A program made the translations under genes and the position numbers. This document shows positions 12,401-23,605 of a stretch of DNA of 64,000 nt, in pieces. Position 1 is the stretch's first letter, and each line of letters begins with the position of its first letter. Source of the DNA: Agrypnia vestita. Taxonomy: Eukaryota > Arthropoda > Insecta > Trichoptera > Phryganeidae. The stretch covers positions 1-64,000 of the forward strand of contig JADDOH010002122.1 of NCBI GenBank assembly GCA_016648135.1, in the 5' to 3' direction. The notes under the pieces were generated by a model that saw nothing but the letters and a program-made list of their open reading frames with translations, searched no databases and had not been told where the DNA came from.

Positions 12401-12790
12401 ATCGTAGCAAAATATTAAATTATACGTTTCTTCCGCCACTAACCGGACATTACATACAATTTAAGTTACTGCGACCAGTCCAGAAATGTTTGAATTATAA
12501 ACAAATTAGGGACCAATACAACATTAATATTCTTAATTTTTAGCAGATAAAGTTTTGAAAGATGAATCTCCCAGAATACGAATTAAAACACGTATTTGAC
12601 GACCGACGAAAGACGGTTCGTTGTAACCAAATGTTTTTTTTTTGGCAAATAAAAATAATGACATATTTTCGAACTTCAAAAAATAACAATTACTATGTAC
12701 CTATTCAAATAGTTAACTGCCGTCAGATCTGTAAAATATTTTATATTTTCTAGTAATTATTTTCTAGGTTACATTGCCATGTGTGAATTA
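12401..12790. other. AT-rich spacer
   Basis: No gene or repeat recognised. The 63-codon frame at 12562-12753 shows no motif. Confidence 0.4.
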
Positions 12791-12905
12791 CCTGTCAGCC
12801 CTATTGATGGACCCTGCAATGAGATTAGAAAAGTCGGCCAAAGAGGTCATACAACCAGACGTTTCGAAGGGCTGTTAAAACCTCAAAACATTTTTTACTG
12901 ATTTT
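12790..12905 (+). mobile_element. Degraded Penelope-tail-like repeat
   Basis: CCTATTGATGGACCCTGCAA at about 12800 and the following AATGAGATTAGAAAAGTCGG match the repeat at 51597-51640 (CCTGATGATGGACCCTGCAA). A second CGTTTCGAAGGGCTGTTAAAAC-like stretch follows. The arrangement resembles a ctgatgatgg...aaac tail with a hairpin between. Boundaries are approximate. Confidence 0.45.
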
Positions 12906-13429
12906 TATTGAATATTTGGTTAAATAATAATTGTATGTAGGTATTCTTTTAAAAAATACGTATAAAATAACTTCAAAATATGCTAAAAATTCGAGCCAAA
13001 ATGAGCATTATTAAGTGAGCTCAATATTTAAAATGTTGAGAGAATAGGGTGGCATGTTCCGTTTAAAAAATTAAATTCCTTCACGGAATTATGCTAGAAT
13101 GGGTTGATATAATTTTTAAATACCGGTGTATTAAATCCATAAAATAGGAGAACACGCAACCCTTATAATGTGAAAGTCACCCGGCAACCAAATGTTAGAA
13201 GGGGATGGGGTAAGTAGCTTTTATAATTCTAAAAATTCATGTACACAATGGGGTTATATACCTATCTACCAAATTTTATAAAGGAGTATAGATTTAAAAT
13301 GGAGGTCATTTGGACAAAATATATATTTTTAACATGCTGTTGATATGAAAATCAACAAAAGCTTTCCTTTGGTGAATACAAATGCGGGGTTAATGTTTTA
13401 AATAAAAAATATATACAAAAATGGATTAT

Positions 13430-13690
13430 AGAAGTCTCAGACGAAGTTATTTATATGAAAAACGTGTATGGAAGTCTTTATAGGGTGGTCCAGGGCTTAT
13501 GACCTGTGAAGAAAGTTTTATGTGATCACTTTATACAATTAAGTTTCTTTCATATATTTGAATGGACTTTGCTAGAGACATATATGCTCCTTAACATGGC
13601 CGTACATAGATTTGGCAGCTGCTAATGATTTTATTTTAATGCGATGGTTATAACAACTAAGGGCTGTGAATTTAGTGGACGAGAATCGTC
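13430..13690 (+). mobile_element. Single-arm copy of a foldback element
   Basis: Contains GACCTGTGAAG, TGATCACTTTATACA, TTTGAATGGACTTTGCTAGAGACAT-like sequence and GTACATAGATTTGGCAGCTG. Each of these has a counterpart in 27240-27500 in the same order. It is therefore an unpaired relative of the foldback element at 27.2 kb. No coding sequence. Confidence 0.55.
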
Positions 13691-14265
13691 AAGGATATCA
13701 ACAGATCACAACCCGGTGGATACGACCCTCGGTTATGGCGGAACGGTTTGAAAAAAATAATCATATTTGTTGAGTTATAGAAAATATGTGATATATTGAG
13801 AAAAATTTTTTTTGATCAATATTCTTTATCTAAATCACGAATATATAGCGCAATGACAACTTTTTGTGAACATTCAGTGAAAATAATATATAGCATTAAA
13901 CACAAAATAAAAAAAAATGTTTTAGGATGTGTATAACTAATATTGATTACATTCCAACCATCTATTTAAAAGCCGAACGAGAGAAGATGTTGCATCAAGT
14001 TGTAGAAAATATTTAAAAATTTACATTATTTTCTATAATTATTGTCCCGAGGTGTGACTGCGAGATTCAAGTAAAAACATTGGAGATTAATTAGCGATTT
14101 ATCAATTAATTATTAATTATTTTATAAATTGACAACATCACTTTACATGAATTTATCTTAACGCTATTCTTTAAATTACACTATTTCGTAATATATGACT
14201 CGTATATGAACACTTTCTTATCGCTATTTATCATTTGTAGAACATTATTGGAACATCAACCATGA
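13691..14265. other. AT-rich spacer
   Basis: Nothing recognised beyond AT-rich DNA, including the region 12906-13429 on the other side of the foldback copy. Confidence 0.4.
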
Positions 14266-14525
14266 CTCACTTCGCACTGGACGATCTGTCAAAACATCTT
14301 CATCTCACCGCGGCGTAGTTCTATAACAACAAACGCTGAATTTTCGAACCTCCTAGATTATTCTAGTACTAAGGAAAAGGTTCCTGTCACTTCTAGGCTA
14401 TTCCAGGCATTTGTAGACGCTTTCCGAATGCTGTAGATTATACCAGAGTGTGGTAGATCGTGCTAGAGGCTTCTGTGTTACTGTCATCATTGACATATTA
14501 CAAGGGATTTATGTACGTCGTCTCT
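14266..14525 (-). mobile_element. LTR-like repeat, CCCTTGTAATATGTCA family, copy 1
   Basis: Read on the minus strand it starts AATCCCTTGTAATATGTCA (about 14497-14515) and continues with ACAGCATTC, TAGCCTAGAAGTGACA and CTAGAATAATCTAGG. The same series appears at 46190-45940 (minus) and 57690-57840 (plus). The 57.7-kb copy has promoter-like elements, so this is probably a truncated LTR. Confidence 0.6.
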
Positions 14526-15044
14526 TTTGACATTTCGTTACTTTATTTACAAGAAAATGGTTATTATAATAAACATATATTAAAATAAATTCTTAAGCCA
14601 TTTTAAGTACAAACTTAATATACTACGAAAGTGGCAATTAACCCTGAACTTATTAAAACTGAGCAAAAGAAAATAATTTTTTATTAAGTATATCTTTATA
14701 AGCTTTTACATGAATAAATTGATAGCTCTGACATCCAGATACACCTTTCCGATGTCTTATATAAATACTGTGACAGTCGGTGGCTCAATTCAATGCTCCA
14801 TTTAAACCGAATACAAAACTTGGCCAATAATTATTCTGAAATCACCAATGTGTGGAATATAACTTAAACGAGTGATAAAAAATCGTAAGAAACATGTACA
14901 TAATGAATCAATGTTGTAATTAATATTCAACATATATAATATGATTGAAACGTTTCAAATTTTTCATTCCTCTGATTTAAATATTATAAAATATGTGTTA
15001 TGTTAAAATTTTATTAAAAACAATTAATACTTGTACCCATTGGG
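14526..15044. other. AT-rich spacer
   Basis: No recognisable genes or repeats. Confidence 0.4.
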
Positions 15045-15445
15045 TATTTTTAGAGGTGTAGAATGAAATAAAACATATAAAAATAATGGTGACATTCTGT
15101 TGGGTTTATTGGAATGATTATTTTATGCCATTAGGGTTTAAATAAAGTATGTTTTATTTAGAGGTTTGTTTTTCGAATTCGTAACCCTTTTTCCAGCGTC
15201 AGCCAATTTAACAGCTCACAGCTGGTTTGTGGTCAGATTTGTCATTTAACCATAAATAGACTTACGAAAAATCACTTGTTACATAAATCAAAACTACTTA
15301 TTTAAAAATTCGTGGTATAATAATTGTATTTAAACGCTTATGACATAAAATTATCTTTCCAATAAAGCAAATACCATGGCTGTCACCACGATGTATGTTT
15401 TTTATTTATTTTAAAGTTATGTGCCTCTAAAAACACCTGTAATAT
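15045..15445. mobile_element. Foldback element with arms of about 130 bp
   Basis: 15045-15190 and the reverse complement of 15290-15445 align over most of their length. Shared blocks include GGTATTTTTAGAGG / GTGTTTTTAGAGG, AAAACATAtaaaa, TGGTGACA, TTTATTGGAA and ATTTTATG. Relatives of one arm occur at 43835-43920 and, weakly, 55735-55850. No transposase is present, so it is a non-autonomous (MITE-like) element. Confidence 0.65.
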
Positions 15446-15589
15446 TTTAATTAATAATTTTATATCCTTTTCTAATTTTGTACTTTAAAGAAAGATGCAG
15501 TAGTTCAGGTACTCTGATTTACATTTGCCGGAAATCAGGAAAATCAAACATGCTCGTGTAAGGTGAATTTCTGTGCCTTGTTTTAAAAA

Positions 15590-15915
15590 AAATCGCGATG
15601 AAGAATGTTCACTGGTTTACACACGCTCCGTCTATACCTGGGGGTAGTATTGGGGGCGCCTCGGAGGGGATGTGAGTGCGCCGTCGCGTCGTAATTAATG
15701 CGATTCAAAAAGCTTTCATGGCCCCCTTTAGGAGGATAAATTTGCCAAGGAAAGTTTCAAGTTTGCCAAGTGACACATTTAATTGTAAATTAACGTCACC
15801 CTTTCGGAATTCCGTGTCGCGGCAGATTTGACGTCCCCGCACGGTATAGTAATTTAATCGTGGCTAAATTGCCGTTTTGATTGGCGTTTCGATGTATGAT
15901 TTGCATTAATTATCA
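15590..15915. other. GC-richer unique island (candidate conserved element)
   Basis: Non-repetitive, CpG-containing sequence (GGGGGCGCCTCGGAGGGG near 15650; GCGCCGTCGCGTCG near 15680) followed by TAATTA homeodomain-type cores. It contrasts sharply with the AT-rich DNA on both sides. No open frame or splice structure is convincing. A developmental enhancer or intronic conserved element is a possibility only. Confidence 0.35.
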
Positions 15916-16650
15916 CTCCTCGATTATCTGTTGTAGACTTTGTAATTACTAGAATACCTCAAATAATGCCGGATTAAAATAAACGCGCGTGGTGTCAATA
16001 TGTACGTCATCAGATGTGTAAATATATATAGGTATAGGTCGACGACAATCAAAAGACCGTTCCCTAGCTTTGTCCGGTAAGAAGAAAGCGGGGGAAAGTT
16101 GCCTGGGAAGCCCGCATTATAAGTCTCAATATGATATTCCAAATAAATATATATTTTTTAGTTTAAAAAAGGTTACTTACTTACTAGAAAAACTTAATTT
16201 GGGTTCATTTTTTGCAACGTAACAACACACATATTTTTTGCGCACATTCTTTTAAATGCGGTCTAGTTATAATACAGAGAAAAAATTGTCCCTTTAGAAG
16301 TAAAACTCACTAAGTGATATTTGAGTAGTTTTAAGATAATGAGGTTTAGACGTTGAACATGTGATATTAAAATTGTTGAAAATGTTCAAATTTTTAGTTT
16401 TAGCATTAAATAACCATTAATAGACAAAAAATATTCACTTATTGATTTTCACCTGGAATAGAGATGGAAGAATATGAATGTTTGTATTCACAACTCATTT
16501 TGGTCGGTTTTGCGGCAGTTACATCTCTAAAAGGACGAATATCTTGTTCACGTGAAAAATAATTATTTTCATGAACAAAAGTTCATGCATAATCCAAAAC
16601 ATCAATGTACCAAGACAAAAGGCTGTGACTTGACAATATAATTAACATGG
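15916..16650. other. AT-rich spacer
   Basis: No gene recognised. The 72-codon minus-strand frame at 15924-16142 lacks motifs. Confidence 0.4.
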
Positions 16651-16711
16651 AATTCACTGGCAAAATCTTACCAGTGAATTATTAATTATTAGTCTTTATT
16701 ATAAGACTAAT
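16651..16711. repeat. Two adjacent perfect hairpins
   Basis: AATTCACTGG (16651-16660) pairs perfectly with CCAGTGAATT (16671-16680) around a 10-base loop. Seven bases later ATTAGTCTT (16688-16696) pairs with AAGACTAAT (16703-16711). These could be the remains of a small foldback element. There is no T-run after them to suggest a terminator. Confidence 0.75.
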
Positions 16712-16749
16712 ATCCTCACTTTCAAATTTCCTCACTTAACTACGTAACT

Positions 16750-16833
16750 CGTCGAGCTTGTATGCAAAGATGTATGAATGTAAATGAGGTGAGAGTTGTG
16801 TGTCAGGATAGCAGAGTGTGGCGCTCTATTCTC
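16750..16833 (+). pseudogene. LINE C-terminal scrap (RRACM block)
   Basis: Twenty-seven codons without a stop read RRACMQRCMNVNEVRVV, then CQDSRVWRSIL, the same terminal block as at 9880-9960. Only the 3' end of the element remains. Confidence 0.75.
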
Positions 16834-17519
16834 AAAATTCACAAGCCTCATTGGCACTAGGAAATATGATATTTGCTATTAAAAAATTAACATTTAGCGC
16901 GAACAGATGAAAAAAAGTGTGGAAAATCTGGATAATCAAGGCCAGAGAGTAAGATTGTGATTCCTTACAAGATGGAAGGATGAATAAAACAAATGATAGA
17001 ATCATCACTTCATGCAGAATCATCAAGACCACGGAAGTGAGACGATATCATGGGATGGCAATGGATTACAGCGAATTATTTTAAAATTCTAAATGTTTTT
17101 TATGATAATGATAATAGGATCACGGGGTCCGAGAAGGAGAAACTCGCTATTTTAAGCACTATACTCGTACACTAGTGAACATTCAGTCTGTCAAATATTA
17201 ATATGTTGTCACGGGTTGGCCATAGTGGGGAACCAAATGAAACACTAAAGCAATTGAAACTTTATTAAACACAGATAACGACGTCTCTGATTCTCGCACG
17301 AATTCGCAATATCTATTTTCCCGGATCTTTAGATTTCACCCGCTTGTCAAAACAAACTTAAGCTGCATTCTCGTTCTTTCTAAAATCTCGTGTGTATTCA
17401 TGTATTCGACCGGCTTCCAGATTATCCCGCACTCTTCTGAAACCCACATTTCTTCTAGATTTTATGCAGAAAGTTAAGTACGACAAAAGTATATAATATC
17501 GTAACTGAAACAACGCAGT
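16834..17519. other. Spacer
   Basis: No gene recognised. 17020-17115 has a GATAATGATAATAGG run, a plausible worn LINE 3' tail, but no coding block upstream that I can confirm. Confidence 0.35.
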
Positions 17520-17905
17520 TGCCGGTGAAGCTTTTGTAGCTTTAGTAATATAATATGCCCCCGTAAATATATTTTCAGAAGCCCCGTGTCACCCCGATAC
17601 GCCAAAGTCCGCGAAAATAATTAATCATTGACATTGTGCCACGTAATCCTCGAGCTTTTGTCGTCGCTAGTTTGAAAAAACGAGCCGGAATTTTCTCCCC
17701 TTGGTTTTCAACTAAACACCGTCGCTCCCTTGTTGTACTTTCATTTCCCTTCCTGCGAGGAAACGCCTTACAATGGCCTTCCCTCACAGAATTTATAACG
17801 ATAAAGCTGATTGACGAAGCGGCCATATGTTGATAGAACATCAAACGGTGCACGACGAATAATTGACCTCGTTTTTTTTCCTTTCTCTTTACGGAACTAT
17901 CTCAC
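17520..17905. other. GC-richer unique island (candidate conserved element)
   Basis: Non-repetitive sequence with frames open on both strands at once (17575-17853 minus, 17636-17833 plus), a sign of base composition rather than coding. It contains ATTAATCATTGACA and several CpGs. Status as enhancer or conserved element is inference. Confidence 0.3.
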
Positions 17906-19170
17906 TAACAAAATACGGTGTGACGTAAATACGTTATTTAAATCAGTTAGAAGTATGGATACCAAGTCCAAAAATCTGGCGGTTCGGAAAAGAGTTATAT
18001 CTCAGAAACTATACTAAGCAGGTGGGAGTTAATAATGGCAAGAGACTAGGAATTAGAGATCAGGATTTAAAAAAATATATTTTTAAATTATAACGCGAGA
18101 TGGATCACAAATCGCCTTATAATATTACTATTTTCTAATAGATATTTTTAAATAATACTAAAAAAACAAATAATTTTTATCGAGACAGGATTAAAAAAAG
18201 CAGTGCGCAATTCCGATACTGTTCAACAAACTATTAGAATAAAAAATGAAACAGGACAAAAAAATTAAGAAAAAATGTTAAAGAAACACTACAGTGTAGT
18301 GTGAAAAATTGGTGGTAGCTAAATGTATATATTATTATTTAAGAACAACTTAGTAATGTTAAGTTAAATATACTGTAATGTTTAACACAATTTTGCGAGA
18401 TGCCTGTATTAATAATAGAAAAGATTAAATAAATAATAAATAATTAAATAATATATAATAATTACTCTTTTCATTCTGTTGGTGTCTATATGTATAGACA
18501 TGTGTTTAAGAGAATACATAATACTCGTAGACTTTTAAAATCATAATTATAACACGTTTTCTTTTGTTGAACAATTTCTTATTTTGTGTCCTTATATTAT
18601 CCTTTGGAACACAGGAAAGAAATCTTTGTTTATAGCCCCAGGTGCGGTGAAGCTGCGTGATTTTGGGACCAAGCGTTGGACCTATGGGTATATTATATGG
18701 AGAAAAGTTTTGTCACAAGGCTTAAGAACTTCTAAACACCTGAACGGAGAAGTTATATGAACCCCAATTAATTATCTTCTCGGAAAAGAAAATGTGTAGA
18801 AATATTTGTGTTCAGACGATAATTAAATGGGTGAAAAACATTTATTATGTTACATAAACGTATATATTAAATTAAAACTCGAGTTAACTTGTATTTTTTA
18901 TATTTTATAACTTGACTTTCAAGACTATCATAATCAGAAAAATTATCGAAAGATGATGTATTATACTGACTACATTCAAATATAGTTTGTTTTTACATAG
19001 ATTAAGTGGAAATTATTACTAAAAAAAGGAGCTAAAGTGTGAATGTGGATGTAATGCAAATATATTGAGGGGAGATGAGAAGAATTGGTAATCTTAGCTT
19101 TCAAAATTAATCATTTTATTACCTGTACGCGCGATTAGATTATAGGACATTATTATAGGACAGACGGAAA
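17906..19170. other. AT-rich spacer
   Basis: No gene or repeat recognised. Short AT palindromes near 18487 (TATATGTATAGACAT) are unremarkable. Confidence 0.4.
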
Positions 19171-19178
19171 TATAGAGG

Positions 19179-19300
19179 GCTGCTATAGCTTAGTGGTCAG
19201 AGCACCGGCCCCGGAAAGGAGGTGACCTGGGTTCGAATCCCAGTAGTAGCTAATATTTTTTCGTGAATTAGATTTTTCTGTATGTCTTTCTAATTGATTT
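19179..19300 (+). mobile_element. tRNA-derived SINE head
   Basis: 19179-19250 is tRNA-like. Acceptor strands GCTGCTA and TAGTAGC pair with one G-U, the D arm (GCTTAGTGGTCAGAGC) and A box are good, and the T arm has CTGGG-TTCGAAT-CCCAG with a B box at 19230-19240. The anticodon arm cannot form a normal 5-bp stem and has no U33. It therefore reads as a Pol III-type SINE promoter rather than a working tRNA. An AT-rich body follows. Confidence 0.65.
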
Positions 19301-20035
19301 ATTAATTTGCTTTCAAAAGTAGAATAAGTATCCATTTCCTGTGGTACTTTTGTAAATAAAATATGAAAATTCGCCGACTCTGCCGTAAATGATTATGACT
19401 TTAATTTCATTTCTTACGTATCAATTCTGTGAATTAAACTTTTTGTGTGATGCGATATTTTTATCTGAATACAAAATGTTGCCTCACCAATCAATTTCCC
19501 GTCTTTAATCCCCACATTCTTCCTCTTTTTCCCGCTCCACAGGTTAAGGGGAATGTTCCAATTGAGAGGGTGAACCAATCGTGAAATTGGAGTCCGATAC
19601 GAAAAAAGTGATTGATTGAAGGAATTGTATGTATTCCCGGCATGTACAGTCTCATTCAAGGTTTCAAATAGGAGATTTCTTCTTCATTTCAAAGAACACC
19701 TTAGAATAATATCTAAAATTACACAAAGATTTTTAATAACCGTCTTCCTCCAAATTCGTCAGTAGTGTATCAATAATTTTATTTTCCATGATTATTTCAA
19801 TATTCGTAAACACGTTTCAACATTTTTTGCTATAGACGCAATTATTTTATGATTCTGAGAATGCGATTTTTGAAAACTAATATATAATACTTATAGTTTT
19901 GGTACACATGATACCCTAGGAATGCATACGTTTTTATGTACCTACCTATTTACAATTACATTTATGATCTGTTTAATATAAAAAAAAAAGTAATTCTATT
20001 CGCATTATATAAAAATGAATTTGATTATTTTATAC

Positions 20036-20080
20036 TAGCTTACCCGCGCGGCTTTGCACACGTAGTTTTTTAGTAACTTT
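20036..20080 (+). mobile_element. Lepidopteran-type repeat end, second copy
   Basis: ACTAGCTTACCCGCGCGG then CTTTGCACACGTAG, a variant of the motif at 1648. The body may continue toward 20260 but cannot be delimited. Confidence 0.5.
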
Positions 20081-20267
20081 TATTCATATTTTATCATATA
20101 AGTCGTCGCGGACTTTTTTACAGAACTTTTAGAATTCTATAACTTCTCTACAGAAAGTATTTAAATATCTCTTACAGCAGCGTTTGCAAAAACGCATCGC
20201 TCGAAAATTTTTTCGTCGACTTTAGTTGTAAAATAAGATGAAAATCTCTGTCATTTAAATGGGATAA

Positions 20268-20690
20268 TATGTGGGGTATAAAAGCAAAGGCAGCAATATC
20301 CAAAAAATTGATAAACTGTTTTGAGTTATGTCGCAGAGGATTACTAATTTAAATTAAAATGAATTCTAGATTTAGAATCATGTTTCCTATAAATTTTTTG
20401 GCTTTGATTCCTAGCTTGTTGGTCTTGGGGTTAGGACACTCCCTCGTGATCCAAAGGTCGCGGGTTCGAACCTCACTTCAGACTAGCAAGTTAGTCCTAT
20501 TTTAAAAGCACAAGTATTTAGCTTAGTTTGAAAATAGTAAGAATATTGATGTGACACGTATTCCGTGTTCTCGCATCTAAAAATCTAATATTAAAAAAAA
20601 ATCTCAAATTCTGTACATTATTAATTATTTATCCTCGATTACTGCATTAATTTTTTTTGGATATTGCTGCCTTTATTTTTACTACCTACA
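20268..20690. repeat. Inverted-repeat pair flanking a SINE
   Basis: GGCAGCAATATCCAAAAAA near 20288 and its reverse complement near 20648-20672 face each other, with partial matching extended outward on both sides. The SINE at 20419-20595 lies between them. A third copy of this end (GGATATTATTGCCTTT) is at 43737. It is probably a non-autonomous element into which the SINE inserted. Confidence 0.55.
20419..20595 (+). mobile_element. tRNA-derived SINE, family A copy 1
   Basis: Head GGTCTTGGGGTTAGGACACT carries a worn A box, and GGTTCGAACC (20463-20472) is the B box. The body CTAGCAAGTTAGTCCTATTT and the tail ATTCCGTGTTCTCGCATC follow. Two further copies lie on the minus strand at 24631-24766 and 49499-49655, allowing recognition of the family from this window alone. 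Confidence 0.8.
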
Positions 20691-21419
20691 TATATGGTCC
20701 ACCCTAAAACTCCATTCGAAATATTGGTGAAAGAATTTTTGAATTTTTTGAATTTTTGAAATTTTTTAATTTTCGGATGATAAGTTTCGGAGATTACCTC
20801 TTACATCCAAACTTAAAAATATACAAACTTTACCTCTTTACATATTAGTATATATTAAATAAAATTGAGTAATATTTAACACATATAAAATGATGCATTA
20901 TAGCGTATTTGTAACGGTGTGGTCTAATTCTGTCTATTATTATTAATGTGTTCTAAAATAACATTAACATAAAAACGTTAATTTTTCAAACGCAGTCTAT
21001 AATGAAATAGTGTATAGTAAGTAGTAGGTAAGTAAAGAAAATTTGATAAATTCGTTGGGTGTCGCAGGAAGAAATAATTTAATTTTTCGTTCTTTGGTGA
21101 ACATACTGCTACTGCTTTTTATTTGTGCCGTGTAATTATGATATAATATATTATACTTAACAAAAATTATTTTTATTTAGTAATTTAGATCAAGTAAAAC
21201 ACATTTAAATTTTTACCACAAAGGTTCCATTTCCAGTTTCAGCCATTCTTTTCATAGCGGAATTAATTCATACCTGAAACAAACAAAAATATAAATTAGA
21301 CAAAAAATTATATTTGCATCATAAATACGCGGTTAAAAGTAATATCAGTTATTAAATTATAAACTCGCTATAAAATTGTTACTTTAACGACAACTTTTTA
21401 TAATGATTCATTATAAATG
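20691..21419. other. AT-rich spacer
   Basis: Nothing recognised. Confidence 0.4.
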
Positions 21420-21660
21420 GCGAGCAATAAAGAGCACTTTCCCTTGCTTTTAAAAACCTTTTAGGCTTCGAAAGATTAACGTGTATACGTTGCCACCCGC
21501 GAATATATAAGGCCAGAATTTATTCATAGCCATTTAATAAATTTAAAACTTGAGTTGCCCTTGGAAGTTAGCGCATTAGTCCTAATGATAACTGCCATTA
21601 CACGGACGTCAGTAATAGACCAAGTACTCGCGGCGGACCAACCAGGGAGAGCTTCTATAG
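21420..21660. other. GC-richer unique island (candidate conserved element)
   Basis: Non-repetitive sequence with CGCGAATATATAAGGCC and ACGGACGTCAG blocks. TATATAAGG could serve as a TATA box but no downstream gene is visible. Regulatory status is speculative. Confidence 0.25.
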
Positions 21661-22260
21661 CCGTACTTTATGTACATATGTACTTCTTTATCTAATGAAA
21701 TATTATCTTTATTACATAGTTATAACTACTTATATTAAAATATACTATAGTATCTTTACTGCTACAGTTATGATTAGGGTTCACAGGAAAACAACCAAAG
21801 GTAATTAAATGATTTGTTATCTTAACGGTTTTATATGATTATTTATGTCAACAAAATCATTTTGCTCCTTTTGAGGAGGTAAAGGTTTTAGTTATTTTAT
21901 TTTAATAAAACTAAATTGTGTCATGTTTCTATGTTTAGGCACATTATATTCAGTCAAAGGCGTACAAAACATGAAACAAATTGCAGATTTAAAGATGCAA
22001 AAAATTTAAGCAAATTCGTATAAATACAAAATCCGTTCATAGAGTACAGTAAAAATATTAAGTAAAATAATAAAGAGTATATTATACATTATACACACAG
22101 ATACACATATGTATGAGCAAGCAAAAATAAACAAAGTAAGATTTGATACAATAACAAGGACTTGCAGTTGATATAACCAGTTATGTCATTGGGACATGGA
22201 TGGGGTGGATGTGTTTAGCAGTTCATTAAATACTTCAACAAAAAAGTCCGCAGCAATAAA
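21661..22260. other. AT-rich spacer
   Basis: Nothing recognised. Confidence 0.4.
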
Positions 22261-22261
22261 A

Positions 22262-22312
22262 TATTTTTTTTTATATATATAAAATTATATATATATATAT
22301 AAAATATAATTT
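22262..22312. repeat. T/TA microsatellite
   Basis: Poly-T followed by interrupted (TA)n runs. Confidence 0.8.
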
Positions 22313-22619
22313 TCCATGGGCCGCTCCTGGTGTATTTCGAAACTTCAGGCTTCTGCATATTGACAGCAACTTTTTTTGTGTGTTGCTGCCGTGTGACATT
22401 ACTTTCAACGTTAATTTTTTTTTATTATCTATTTTTGTGTTTTATTTATTTCTATTTGAAAAATTATTCTCATTTTTCTAATATGCCTTTCTTTTTAAGT
22501 GCATGAAGGAACCACTCCTAAACGGACAGTGCCGTATCGGTTTCAAAATTTTAGGACTGGTTTTAAATTTAAATAATAACAGCCAGAAAAAGAGCCATTT
22601 TTTTCATTTCACGTGTACA

Positions 22620-22880
22620 GTAACAAACACGCGCATTAAATCAAACGAACTGCATGCAAATCTCACGTGTCATTTTCATCCGGTATATTCTCTGTCTTTG
22701 CTGGAACCATGTTCGGGTTGTGAGGATTATAAATCACGGAGGAACAAGGAACAAGAGCCAGGTGGGGTTCCATATCCATACATATGTAAGGGCGGCCGGG
22801 GGTGAAGGAGAACCCTTGAACCGAATCCGCAGCGAGCGAGAAATGAGAAAAACCGACCGGAAATTTTTGTGTACATGGAC
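22620..22880. other. GC-richer unique island with octamer and E-box
   Basis: Contains ATGCAAAT (22654-22661), the POU octamer, and CACGTG (22664-22669), an E-box, two bases apart, then a long purine-rich stretch. Frames on both strands (22503-22805 plus, 22663-22929 minus) have no motif and overlap, so coding is unlikely. It is a candidate enhancer by motif content only. Confidence 0.3.
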
Positions 22881-23269
22881 AAAAGACTGATATGGAAATG
22901 GTAGAAGAAGATTTCTCTATCAGAATCATTTATTTTTTAATTTACATTTATACAAAACAACCCTGCTATCCACCTAATCGGAACATATCAAACCGAAAGT
23001 AACCATATCGAAGATGGTTTTCCCGGGCATGAATATTGAAAAATAACAAAGTAAATAATTTATGAAAAGAAGATATGGTTGTATTTTCCGGAGGATTATT
23101 TTTGGTTTAAGCCTAAAATCGCTGACTTGCACATGCAATAAATTAACATATTTCTTATTATCAATCAATTAAATGATCATAAGAAATCAGGTACAACAAA
23201 ACTTAAAACATTATTTTAAATAATTATTTTGTTAATTAAATAATAATCATTTGATAAATAACAACACAT
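22881..23269. other. AT-rich spacer
   Basis: Nothing recognised. Confidence 0.4.
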
Positions 23270-23605
23270 AGTGTACAAAAAATGTATGTGCTTACTACCC
23301 AGGGTATGCATGATAACGTAAAAATACAAGTGAGGTGCACGTCAGGAAGTTCCCCAGAATTTCTTATAAAAGTGGGGGTACACCAAGGATCCGTACTCAG
23401 TCCGCTACTATTTATCTTAGTCACGGACTATTTAACCAAGCAGAGAATGAACAGTCTCCTAAAGATCCTACTATTTGCAGACGATATAGTATAAATAGGC
23501 AAAAACCATGAAGTCCTGCAAAATATATTGGAAAGATGGAGGAGAATCTTGGAGGAAAATGGATGAGACTGAGCAGGAAGAAAACAGAGTGTCTGTATCT
23601 ATTTT
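23270..23605 (+). pseudogene. LINE (RTE-like) reverse-transcriptase core fragment
   Basis: Translation shows VGVHQGSVLSPLLF (RT block around the conserved QGS.LSP) and, about 30 codons on, LLFADDIV with the FADD catalytic motif. LERWRRILEENG and, after a one-base frame change near 23562, RLSRKKTEC follow. A TAA directly after FADDIV truncates the frame. The order of blocks is that of palm-domain RT of endonuclease-type LINEs. The fragment is flanked by AT-rich DNA with no other LINE parts. Confidence 0.85.

Noticed and set aside
19179..19250. Functional tRNA gene
   Set aside because: Acceptor, D and T arms are good but the anticodon arm cannot pair and position 33 is not T, so it is a SINE head.
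22503..22929. Overlapping 100-, 78- and 88-codon frames
   Set aside because: Three frames on both strands over the same block, none with recognisable domains.
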